Shown here: piece after piece, positions 46,060 through 55,740 of the stretch | How positions within the stretch are numbered: the first letter of the stretch is position 1 | Layout of the letters: each line of letters starts with the position of its first letter | Source: Guadua angustifolia | Taxonomy: Eukaryota > Streptophyta > Magnoliopsida > Poales > Poaceae | DNA: 64,000 nt | Reading direction: 5' to 3' | Assembly (NCBI GenBank): GCA_036346375.1 | Contig: JAYEVE010000921.1 | Location: forward strand, 1-64,000 | Program-made: the position numbers and the translations under genes | Notes under the pieces: generated by a model | Told to the model about the DNA's origin: nothing | What the model saw: only the letters and a program-made list of their open reading frames with translations | The model's database searches: none

Positions 46060-46515
46060 AATGCAGTCAAAAGGCCATACATTCAAGCCATTTCAGACGT
46101 TTGGGATATGTTTGTTTACCGGTCTTCTTGATAGACCAAACAGATCCTAATTTTTCCTCCGTGTGGGCATGATTTAAAGTTCACTCTGTTTAAACGTGGC
46201 ATTGAACTAAACATACTCACAATGTAGCGCCGTACTCCTCAAATGTTTTGGTCACTATTTGTAATTCAAATCGGGGTTCTTATCTAAATTTCTTTGTATG
46301 GCCGACATCATTTGCCTTCTTGCGCAAACTTTGTTGCAAATGAGGAGTCTCGTATGAACAAAATAGAACCTGTGAGTCTTAGCACGTGAGTGGAGGAGAA
46401 GAAATAAGAATTGTTCTTCATGCTGAATTGGGTAAAAAAAATGCCCCAAGGGGACCAAAGAGCTACTCCAGCTTCTTGGTCAATCCCATGCATTACGGTA
46501 AGCAGGCACTATTTA
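46060..46515. other. Spacer, no gene
   Basis: Nothing recognised. Open frames of about 60 codons have no domain. Confidence 0.4.
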
Positions 46516-46746
46516 GGGCCTGTTTGTTTCAGTTTTGGATTCTCTAAAAGTTGATTCTGAATTGTGGTTGTAGAGAAGCTAATTTTCCAAAAGCTAGAAT
46601 CTAAAAGCACATATGAAGTGGATTATGGATTTTAGTGTATATGGATGGGCTGGATTGTGAGAATCGGATTCTAGAATCAGGCTGTTTGTTTTTTATTCTG
46701 CTTTTAGAGCTAGAATCCAGAATCAAAAGCTAAAACAAACAGGGCC
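46516..46746. mobile_element. MITE with GGGCCTGTTTGTTT ends (Tourist- or hAT-like), 231 bp
   Basis: The left end GGGCCTGTTTGTTT and right end AAACAAACAGGGCC are inverted repeats. The internal arms also pair (GATTCTAGAATC region with TAGAATCCAGAATC). It is flanked by TTTA on the left and TAAA on the right, so the duplication length and superfamily stay open. Confidence 0.75.
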
Positions 46747-46992
46747 TAAACCTCGAACATATTAATGCTTTTTTGTGACCGTAATATATCATAGTTGGAA
46801 CTCATCTCTTTAGGTGCCGCAATCTTCAAGTGCAAATGTTGTTAGTTCGTCACTCAGTTTGCTAACTTTTGCTCTCGGGGGAGGCTGCCTGTCTGAGAAG
46901 AGCACGGAACGGAGAAAGTGGAGATTATCAACAAGAATCATGCAAGTACGCAACTTGTCAACTTCCATTCATATTTACACACATAGTTACCA
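46747..46992. other. Spacer, no gene
   Basis: Nothing recognised. Confidence 0.4.
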
Positions 46993-47480
46993 CTGGATAA
47001 TTTTTCGCGGCATAATACGTCGCGTGCGTTGTGTTTTTTTATGGGAATTTTTTGTTTTTTTCGCCGGGTTTTTTTTAAAATCATCGACGAAACGCGCGAA
47101 ACGGTTAAAAGGATACAAATGCATTCACGTTTGTGCTAAATCGAAATGTTTTTTGTTGTTTTTCTAAAATCATCGAGGAAACGCGTGAAACGGTTAAAAG
47201 GATACAAATGCATTCACGTTTGCACTAAATCGAAATGTTTTTTTGTGAAAAACAGTCAGAATGATCCAAACGTCACTACGTTTTTTCGGTAATTTTTTTT
47301 GTGTCTATTTAGGCACCTTCCACGAAAGACCCGTGATTTTTCTGAACCAGAAGCTCCTTTTCGCAAAAAACCACGCGAAGGACCTATACATAATTACGAA
47401 TTTTTAAAAGGATTAAAACGTGAAAAAAATATCTGAGCCGAGCCAGCACGACTCGGCTCAAACGCACCAGCACCCGGCAA
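46993..47480 (-). mobile_element. Helitron-like element, copy 2 (short)
   Basis: The left end (3' end on the minus strand) reads GGATAATTTTTCGCGGCATA, matching copy 3 at 48711 onward. It contains two tandem copies of an approximately 110-bp unit (CATCG-GAAACGCG-GAAACGGTTAAAAGGATAC) at about 47082 and 47170. The right end has TGAGCCGAGCC/CTCGGCTCA, as in copy 3. It is a shortened relative. Confidence 0.55.
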
Positions 47481-48163
47481 TCTTTCAAGAAATAGAAAAG
47501 GTAGTATTTGTTTACAGCTTTACATTTATAATAATTTGTTTCTTTGCTTTGATACATGTTGAAAGAGAGTTAGGTGCTTTCTCATTCGACATATATTAAT
47601 ATGTTTTGAGTACATAGTAATTGTAATGAGGTAGAGTTTTGTGAAATATTCTGACCATGATACCTAGGGTAGTTAGTTTATATTTTTAGTCTAGAATGTA
47701 AATAAGATGACCTATTTAAACACTTTTAATGTATCAACAACTTTATTTTTATAAATTTATGAAGTTAAAAATACCCTACTCCACTAATTCTACGGATTTT
47801 AGTGGAGCTGGAGTTATACCAAACAATCCAGTGACACAAACCACAATATCTAGGATTTTGTGCAACAACGACCGTAAAATCTAGGATTTTATGAAATTTA
47901 CATTTTTTTATATAGAAAACTTGCGTTTCTTCCGAGGGAGTTTAATTTCTGTGAAATAGTTAGCATATCTTTGCTGATTCTCGGGCAATCAGACAGCGTG
48001 GGGTCGCTTCTAGGACTAATTTAGCCGTGTTAATAAATATAGTTTCGTCTTCTCTTGAGAGGGCAAGAACGATATTAAGCTCAACTATAGTGTATTAGTT
48101 GCGTGTAATTGCGACTAGAGCAGAGAATATCGAAAAATATCAAAGGCAAATGTAGACTCTGAG
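47481..48163. other. Spacer, no gene
   Basis: A/T-rich DNA, nothing recognised. Confidence 0.4.
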
Positions 48164-48416
48164 AAAGTATATTTCTTCAATAATCATAAATCTTTGACCA
48201 ATAATATTTGTTTAAAAGTTTTGATTGGTTGTATTAAAATAGTATTGTTAGATTTGTCATACTAAATACTTTCACATTATTTTATAAATGTATTGGTGTA
48301 AAATTAAGAGTTAAAGTTTAACTTTTGAAGACCGTAAAAAATCAGGAGAACAAAGTATTTTGAAACGGAGTATATGAACTTTTGAGAAAGATTTATGATT
48401 ATTGAAAAGATATTTT
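48164..48416. repeat. Inverted repeat pair, possible MITE remnant
   Basis: TTCAATAATCATAAATCTTT (from about 48175) is repeated inverted at about 48386-48406. Inside, near the right arm, TTTTGAAACGGAGTA resembles a decayed Stowaway end. Boundaries are unclear. Confidence 0.45.
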
Positions 48417-48707
48417 TAGGTGCTTGTCACTCCAAAGTTTGAGCGATTAATATGCACTTTTGTGAGGTGAAAAGAGACAAATCATGAGAAAATACAAGAA
48501 GGAATGTTGGAATATCTATATATAAAGGTTAGAATTCCAACTTTTGCATCCCGTATTTCTGAGTCCCAGTAAAACAATATCAACTATATATAGCTAACAC
48601 AACTAGGCTACGAATCGGCAGTTTACAGAACATCATGAACGAATATGACTACAGCAGGTACGTCAGTTCCCCATTGCTTACTTTTGCATCTATATGTACC
48701 AGATCAA
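48417..48707. other. Spacer, no gene
   Basis: Nothing recognised. Confidence 0.4.
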
Positions 48708-48972
48708 CTAGGATAGTTTGCGGGGCGTATACGCCGCGTGTGTTGTTTTTTCGCGAGAAAATTTTTATTTTTTTCCTGTCGGCGTTTTTTTTAAAAAATC
48801 ATCGAGGAAACGCGCGAAACGGTTGAAAAAACAAAAGTACATCTGCATTTGCGCTAAATCGAAAAGTCCTTTTCGTATAAAACAGTCGGAATGATACAAA
48901 TGTCAATACGTTTTTTTTCGGTATCTATTTAGGGTCCTCTCGCGAAAGATCCAAACGTCAATACGTGTTTTT

Positions 48973-49410
48973 TAACATGCCGCGCGTGTCGCTTTTTCAT
49001 AGGAAAAAATTCTTTTTTTTCGGTGGTGTTTTATTTTTTTAAATCATCGAAATAATGAGCGAAACGGCTGAAAGAACACAAATTTTTTTCGCAACGTAAC
49101 ATGCCGCGCGTGTCATTTTTCATAGAAAAAAATTCTTTTTTTTCGATGGCATTTTATTTTTTAAATCGCCGAAATAATGAGAGAAACGGCTGAAAGAACA
49201 CAATTTTTTTCACGGCGTTTTATTTTTTAAATGGTTGAAACAATGAGCGAAATGGTTGAAAGAACACAAAATTTTTCGCGGCGTAACACGTCAAGCCGCG
49301 TGCCTTTTTTAGAGAAAAAATTATTTTTTTTCGACGGCATTTTATTTCCTTTTTTTTCGACGGCGTTTTATTTTTTAAATAATCGAAATAATGAGCGAAA
49401 CGGGGGGAAA
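48973..49410. repeat. Tandem array of about 115-bp units
   Basis: Units with GCCGCGCGTGTC (48980, 49103), AAAAAATTCTTTTTTTTCG-like runs, and AATCATCGAAATAATGAGCGAAAC recur at about 49030, 49155, 49238 and 49378. They are increasingly degenerate to the right. Confidence 0.7.
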
Positions 49411-49449
49411 ATAGAGAGATAGAGTTGTAGAAATATCTCTTTCGACGAA

Positions 49450-49745
49450 TTATTTGAAAAATATTGGAGACCAAGCTGGAAAACCGCGGTGAAGAAAAAG
49501 TCTAGAGGCGGTGGGGAAAAAGTCTAGAGGGAAAAGGGCGAAAAATTGTTAGAGATGACAACCTTCTTTTGTCGAGGCTAACACTCTACGCGTTATTTGA
49601 AAAATATTGAAGACCGAACTGGAAAACCGCGGTGGAGAAAAAGTCAAGAGGCGGTGGGGAAAAAGTCTAGAGGGAAAAGGGCGAAAAATTATTAGAGATG
49701 ACAACCTTCTTTTATCGAGGCTAACACTCTACGTGTTCACCGAGT
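49450..49745. repeat. 143-bp tandem duplication
   Basis: Two copies start TTATTTGAAAAATATTG at 49450 and 49593. Both contain GGAAAACCGCGGTG and AAGTCTAGAGGGAAAAGGGC and run to ACACTCTACG. A third, decayed start lies near 49750. Confidence 0.85.
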
Positions 49746-50142
49746 AATAACATATGTTCTAAAAATATCGAGACCGAGATGGGAAATCAAGGTGGGGAAA
49801 AAGTCTAGAGATAGAGCTGCACAAATTTTTACGACGACAAAACATTTTTTTCGGGAAAAGCGGAGAAAGGACCTAGGCGTAAGGAGCAAGGACTGTTTGT
49901 TACGTTTTGGACTGTCTCGCTATCTTGAAAAATTAGAAAATGGCTTGTTCGCGATTTGAATTTAACAGAGTTTTTTTGTAAAATGGTATACGAGGACCCA
50001 AAGCGATTTTAGGAAAAATATCTTCCTCTCACAAAAAATCGCGAAGGGCCTATTCGTAATTTATAAAAGGACCAAAATGCGAAAAAAAAATTTGAGCCGA
50101 GCCGGCCGGCCGTGGCTCGGCTCAAAGTCACGAGAGGCCGGC

Positions 50143-50399
50143 GTTTCTCCCGGAATTAGGAGACGTATGATACCTGTGCGTTACTACGAAAAATAAAATT
50201 AGTAACGAAACATAAATGTCAAGCAATAAAAGAAAATTGTGCTACAAGATCAAACATCTATTTCTCCCGATTACAAAAGTTTTTATGATTTCTTCTCTGG
50301 TATGAATTAAAACCAAATATATTGTACGTAGCAATATATATTACCAATCTCAAAAATCAATCAATCATTTTTATCCCTTTTTGCAATTTATATTACCAG
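50143..50399. other. Spacer, no gene
   Basis: A/T-rich, nothing recognised. Confidence 0.4.
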
Positions 50400-51333
50400 C
50401 TCGTGTTCCTCTTTCTCTCGCCATGCCCGCAGCGCGTGCACATAGGCACCGTCGACCTTGTCTTTCTCGTCGCCTCGCTCGTCCTCGTCATCCACCGCCG
50501 CAGAGGCGACAGGGCCTTCCCGAGCACGGTGGCGCCTTTGCCGGCCACCGCCATTAGGACCATCTGGCGCTCACGTAGTCACGCCGGGCGTCCGTCGTCT
50601 TCACCGCGGCGTCGCCATCCTCCTCATGCTCGTATTCTTCCTCTGCCGAGCACATCATGGTGCGCTGTAGAGTCCACCTTCCTTGCCGCCCACTTCGTCA
50701 CGTACGCCATGGCCGCGTGGTCGACCACCTTGGAGAAAGGGACCACCGCCGCCACCTAACCTTTGCACCTCTGCGTCTTCTGGATCGCCACCGCCCTCGG
50801 CGCCGCGCTCTTCTCCGCTTTAGCAGTGGTCCGCTGCGCCGATAGTTCGCTGCTCTTCCCAGATGACCCCCTCACCTTTGCTGGTCTACTCGTCTCCATG
50901 CCTCTGGCATACCTAGTCATCATTGGCTTCACCGGCCATGACGCTGGAGTCTATGAAGGTGAACCAGAAAATACCAACATCGAGGCGCCCGCCACGCCGT
51001 GCGCCGCCGCGTCGTTCCTCTCTCTCGCGACATTCAGCTGGATCAACCCGTTTATCTCGAAAGGGTATGCCAATGACTTTCTCACGACGACGCCCCACCG
51101 ATGTCACCGAACGCCGCGTCGGCGTCGACGCTTTGTTCACTTCAACCGGCCGTATTGGGGTCACGGCATTCGGTGGGCATCGCGCTCTGGTATCCGCCGC
51201 GCGATTACTCTGGCCGTGGCGTTCGGTCTTCTGCGCCTCATGCTATATCGTCGGTCCATCACTTATTAATCGGTTCGCTAAGTTTATTCGTTGCGGTGGC
51301 ACAACATGGGATATCTTGAATGAATTCTCTTGA
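50400..51333 (+). pseudogene. ABCC/MRP-type transporter, N-terminal fragment
   Basis: ABCC transporters move conjugates across the vacuolar or plasma membrane. Only the N-terminal part is present: hydrophobic helices of the extra N-terminal membrane domain (TVDLVFLVASLVLVIHR; VAILLMLVFFLC; FWIATALGAALFSALAVV; LLVSMPLAYLVIIGF) and the linker. The hallmark SFLSLATFSWINPFISKGYA (about 51010-51070) follows, then, in another frame, CYIVGPSLINRFAKFIRCGG (51240-51297), the first helix of the first transmembrane domain. At least three frame changes are needed (near 50560, 50760, 51090). Both nucleotide-binding domains are absent. GC-rich in A/T-rich flanks. It is a gene fragment, not a working gene. 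Confidence 0.82.
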
Positions 51334-52029
51334 TTGAATCGTGAAAACCGTACATCATATATAGAGTACAAAACGAATGTTGGCCGATTATTAATTACCG
51401 GCAATAATCGAGATTTTGCTATAATAATCAGCCATATTTAGAGAGATATGGCTGGTTGTAAATCAGAAAAGAATAATTAGCTATAATGACCTGCTATTAT
51501 TGGAGATATGGCGAGGGGAGAGGGGCTAGGAAGAACAGACTACCGCCACCAACTGCAAATTTATATTAGTAGAGATAAATAAAAACAATAACAATCATCA
51601 ATATTTAAATCATCTCCTTTATTTGAAGGGTAAAAAAATCACACAATAATTTTAAAAAAAACAAAAAATAAAGAAATTATAACATTAATCGAAAGACAAA
51701 AAAAAATCTCCGCTACTTATTTTGGTGGAATCAGATTATAACAGTACAGATTAATCATATATAGATATCAAAATTATGTGCCAAATATAATTTTATTTTT
51801 GTAGGACGTAGAGTTGTATAGACACATGTATGGCAATATCTACCTGTGCAGGGTGTCCGAGTAAACATGGTAGTTTAAATGAACGTAACAGACAACTACT
51901 GGTTCCAAACAGTTGCTCAATTAATCAGGTCGATTATTCATGACACCACGCCTCCATCTTGTATGTAGCTGGTGCCGAAACTAACTGTGTATCCAAATGA
52001 TAACGCCCGCATGATCTTGGTTTGACACA
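51334..52029. other. Spacer, no gene
   Basis: A/T-rich. Nothing recognised. Confidence 0.4.
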
Positions 52030-52327
52030 CAACGATTTTGATGCACTCTCAAATCAGATAGGCAACCACATAATGGTCTCCTCACAAAATAAATAAATAA
52101 ATAAATAAATAAATATTGTTCCACCATGAATAGTTGAGGACTCTATCTCAACCTGATTCCGTCTGCTAAAGTTTGACACACCACGAGCTGCGCATGACAC
52201 AGACACTATATGTTGGTTTGTCCATTTCGATGGGCTCTCGAGTCAGACAGGCAAACAAATAATGGGTCTTCTCGCAAAATAAATACATAAATAAATAAAT
52301 ATGGACACATCATGAATAGTTAAGGAC
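52030..52327. repeat. Diverged duplication with (AAAT)n microsatellites
   Basis: Segments 52030-52141 and 52225-52327 are related. Both have CTC-A-TCAGA-AGGCAA, ATAATGG-TC-TC-CAAAATAAAT, an AAAT repeat (52087-52115 in the first), and ATGAATAGTT-AGGAC. They are about 195 bp apart. Confidence 0.75.
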
Positions 52328-52602
52328 ATGTGGAGGGGCACCATCGGACACCTGCATAGGCTCTATTAACTATTGCTCCGTGGGCTCGCGCATTGTCACG
52401 GGTGGAAGGAAGTTTCCAGAGAGGTAGATATTTTAACGAAGAGATAGAAAATAATTGTCTCTAAAAAGTTAATAGATAAAAATACTGAGAGGAAATCTTT
52501 TTGAAAAAAACTTTTATATATACATATATACACACACACATACATATATGTTTTATGGTTCGGACTCATTTTGAGTTACACTATTTTTGAGAGGAATTCA
52601 AG
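52328..52602. other. Spacer with TA/CA microsatellite
   Basis: Alternating TATA/CACA simple sequence at 52515-52548. Nothing else. Confidence 0.5.
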
Positions 52603-52695
52603 ATATACCACTCTATTCATTGGTATTTTAGGAAATACCATGTCGTTGACAATGACATGGTATTTTCTAAAGTGCTACGAATGAAGTGATATATT
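52603..52695. repeat. Near-perfect palindrome, about 93 bp
   Basis: Arms 52603-52645 and 52651-52695 are inverted copies. The inner 17 bases (TTAGGAAATACCATGTC and its complement) differ by one base, and the outer parts (GATATACCACT, ATTCAT) also pair. It is probably a very small MITE. Confidence 0.75.
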
Positions 52696-52895
52696 ATTCT
52701 AAATTTTTTCTTTTTTCCTTCTAAAATGGAGCCACCCATACTCAAACTCAAGACTTTTGGCTCTGACTATATATAACCAATTAATGTAACAATTTAAAGT
52801 TGTTAAGAATAGATAAACAATACACCCGTATCTCCACACATGCTACCACTCAAAGATTACTTGTGTTTAAACTTGATCTCTTAGATAGTACACAT

Positions 52896-53956
52896 AGGGT
52901 TAAAAACGGTTCGGATATTTTCCGACCGATCCGGATATTTTCCGATGCGGATTCTGTCAGATCGGATATTTGTCGGATAGTATTGGATCGGATACGGATA
53001 CAGATATTTTTTTGTCGGATACGGATACGGATTCGGTAACTCAGTATTCGTCGGATACGGATACGGATACGGATTCGGATAATCCGGATAATGGTGGGTC
53101 GAATATCCGGATAGACATATGGGCTGGGCCAAGTCTACTATTTTGGCCCAAAAGGATTTCTTAATTTCAGAATTGTTTTCTAATTTAATTAATCTCTAAA
53201 GCAAGTTTCAATTATTAAATTTACCAAACCAACTCCAAAAATTATGAATTTTTTTGACAAAGTTCAGTAACAATATAACATTTAAAAATTATTTTCAAGA
53301 TTTTATCAGATTTTTATTTTTCTCAAAAATTCAAAAACTCTTATTCTTGATAGGAAAGTATATTAAATAAGTAGCTAAAAGTGCATAAAAACTCATAAAT
53401 ACATAATTTATTATTTTAAACATAATTCAACTTAGAATATAAATCTTGAGTTATTACATGTAAGTGCTATATACTTTTCTTAGAGATATAATATCTAAGT
53501 ATTATCAAACTTTTAGTGTGTTATGTGTTTGCTTCTATTTGTATCTCCAGTAAGGATTATCTTTATTTTGTGTTTTAATCTATGTGTGTGATGAACTAAT
53601 CGTATGTGTGTGATAAACTAAACCTTATATAATTTTGTTTGCGACATGGTATCTAACTATTATCTAAGTGAATGAAAATGTTTACATTTGTTCAATTTTC
53701 AATAATATTTTGATTAAATCAATTAGTTATGTGTTTCTGTTGATTTTTTATGTACAATTTAAGGGGTTATCATGTTCCGATAAATATTCGAAACCGTATC
53801 CGATTCGATTCGTATTCGATTCGTATCCGTATTCGATACTATCCGTATCCGTATTCGTATCCGGACTATCCGTATCCGTATCCGCATCTGAGAAAAAATA
53901 TGAAAACAAATATGATAGAGCTATTATCCATCCGTATCCGATCCGTTTTCACTCCT
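52896..53956. mobile_element. Non-autonomous hAT-like element rich in GGATAC repeats, 1061 bp
   Basis: The ends are inverted (left AGGGTTAAAAACGGTTCGGATA; right, inward, AGGAGTGAAAACGGATCGGATA). The same 7 bases TACACAT lie outside both ends (52889-52895 and 53958-53964; 7 of 8 if one more base is counted). Subterminal arrays of GGATAC hexamers (52940-53110) and their inverse (53800-53940) flank an A/T-rich core. No transposase. The duplication length and array-flanked ends fit hAT. Confidence 0.75.
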
Positions 53957-54309
53957 ATACACATATATGCATCTGAGGTCCATATATGCTAAGGTAGGAC
54001 CGTAGGAGAAGGTGAAAACACCACAGTACACTTCTTAAAGAAGTCTAATGCTGACGGTAGAAACTAGAAATAATAGGTTTGAAGACAACGCTGTTATTTT
54101 TCATCGATCTCAAGCTCCATGTAACATTGTCGATCTGCCCCCCTAAATAAATTCATATGGCAAAGTCAGATGTTCTATCGTTTTCGAAGACGAGATCCAT
54201 CGGGACCTGTTCCTGCAAGATAGGAGTGCCAGGTCTCTGTTTGTTTAGACTCAGGTCGTGTTGTATGGGTTTTTTTCTTTAGCGTAAAAGTGAAAAAGTA
54301 AAGTTGTAA
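53957..54309. other. Spacer, no gene
   Basis: Nothing recognised. Confidence 0.4.
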
Positions 54310-55240
54310 ATAAAGGGTGACTTTTTAATAAAGTTTTTTTTATATTATAAGTTTCTATATAATTAAACGGCAAAAGCCACTGAAAAGATGTTTTGTTGAT
54401 GTATTGATGGTAGTCTTAGACTAATGTTACTGAAGTTAAGATAAAATTACTTACTTTTACCATATATAAAATAGATTGTTTTTAAGCTACTTAAACAAAA
54501 AAATAGTTTAAACCATAAGTCAAAAAAATCTAAATCTAAACGAACAAGATCTTAGGCTTTGTGGCTAATAAGTTAAAGTTAGCTTTTTGGCTTAATCAGC
54601 TAGCAAGCCAGGCTATTTGTTCCAATATGTTTAGATTATATTTTTTGGTTTATAGCTTAAAGATACACTTTTAGCTTAAATAACTTAAAAGAAGTTCGCT
54701 TTTATACTTAGTAGAGGTGAATAATTTTAACCTAACTTCAGTAACATTAGTTTAAAACCAATGCTTAATAAGCTAAAAAGCAACTTTGACTTTTGGTTTT
54801 TAGTTATATAGAGACTTATAGCTTTTAGAAAGGCAACGTATCCTGTGCATCCGCAGGTATAAAATATACACACCGTGCACACAACTAAAAAAAATCGTGA
54901 AAATTCTGAAAAAAATTATAGATATACTTTATAGATTACTCTACCTATGTATAAAATTGTAGATTCAAATTCATTATATATCAAGAGTTACAAAAAAGAA
55001 AATTCTGACAGAATTTTCTCTTTTTTGTAAGAATTTTCTCTTTTTTGTAACTCTTGATATATAATGAATTTGATTTTGAAACTTTATACATAGGTAGAGT
55101 AATCTATGAAGTACATCTACAATTTTTTTCAGAATTTTTCACAATTTTTTTTAGTTGGTGTGCACAGTGTATACGGGAGGGCCTGTGTGCACAGGATACG
55201 TTGCCTTTTAGAAAAACCTAATTAAAAAGCCACTCCTTTG
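54310..55240. mobile_element. Foldback element interrupted by a MITE
   Basis: The left arm (about 54310-54550) pairs with the right arm, which is in two pieces (54610-54831 and 55206-55240). Paired words include GGGTGACTTTTTAAT, ATAAGTTTCTATATAA, GACTAATGTTACTGAAGTTA and AAAATTA. The pairing becomes continuous only when 54832-55214 (MITE plus one target copy) is taken out, which shows the order of insertion. Confidence 0.75.
54832..55205. mobile_element. Mutator-type MITE, 374 bp, 9-bp target duplication
   Basis: It begins GGCAACGTATCCTGTGCA and ends with the exact inverse. The 9-bp TTTTAGAAA lies on both sides (54823-54831 and 55206-55214). The whole element folds back (arms with AATCTATGAAGTACATCTAC-type sequence). 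A 9-bp duplication points to the Mutator superfamily. It is inserted in the foldback element around it. Confidence 0.9.
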
Positions 55241-55630
55241 TTGAGTTCCATTACGATCCAACAATTCCAAAGTTTGTCCTGGCCTCGTGAGATCTGACCA
55301 ACAACAAAAATGAATAATTCGAAGAAAAACAGTTGAATCATAGCAATAATCGGTAGAACACACAAAAATCGGTGGTAATATAATTCATGACGATGAACTT
55401 GTTAGTCACACTTCAATTCACGGCAGATGAGCCCGATCGACAGAGGGAGAAGCAACAACAGGGGATGAGGCCGATCGACAGAGGGAGGACGCAGGAGGTT
55501 TTTTTTTGAAGGAGAAGCAACAACAGAGGAGACCCTCGTGCGTGTGAGAACCAGCGTTCGAGCGCTGGCCGGCCGAGCGAGTCCTACGCTCGCTCGCCAA
55601 CCGGGCACAGCCCGGCTCTCGAGGACGCAG
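55241..55630. other. Spacer, no confident gene
   Basis: From 55420 on it is GC-rich, with a repeated GATCGACAGAGGGAG phrase (55437 and 55473) and open minus-strand frames, but no recognisable protein. Confidence 0.35.
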
Positions 55631-55740
55631 GAGGTTGGTAGCGGTGAAGAGCGACGCTAGCTGGCAAGACGCATGCAGAGGTTGGTAGCGGTGAAGAGCG
55701 ACGCTAGCTGGCAAGACGCATGCAGAGGTTGCAGCGGTGG
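55631..55740. repeat. 47-bp tandem duplication, GC-rich
   Basis: Two identical 47-bp units (GAGGTTGGTAGCGGTGAAGA...) at 55631-55677 and 55678-55724, and the start of a third (GAGGTTGCAGCGG) at 55725. Confidence 0.9.

Larger units (their letters stand above)
48708..50142 (-). mobile_element. Helitron-like element, copy 3
   Basis: On the minus strand the 3' end is the palindrome GGCGTATACGCC (48727-48738), then CGCAAACTATC and CTAG (48708-48711) followed by T. This is the hairpin-plus-CTRR layout of Helitrons. The other end carries a second hairpin (TGAGCCGAGCC...GGCTCGGCTCA, about 50094-50125). Between are tandem arrays. No Rep/helicase gene. The exact 5' base was not fixed. Confidence 0.6.
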
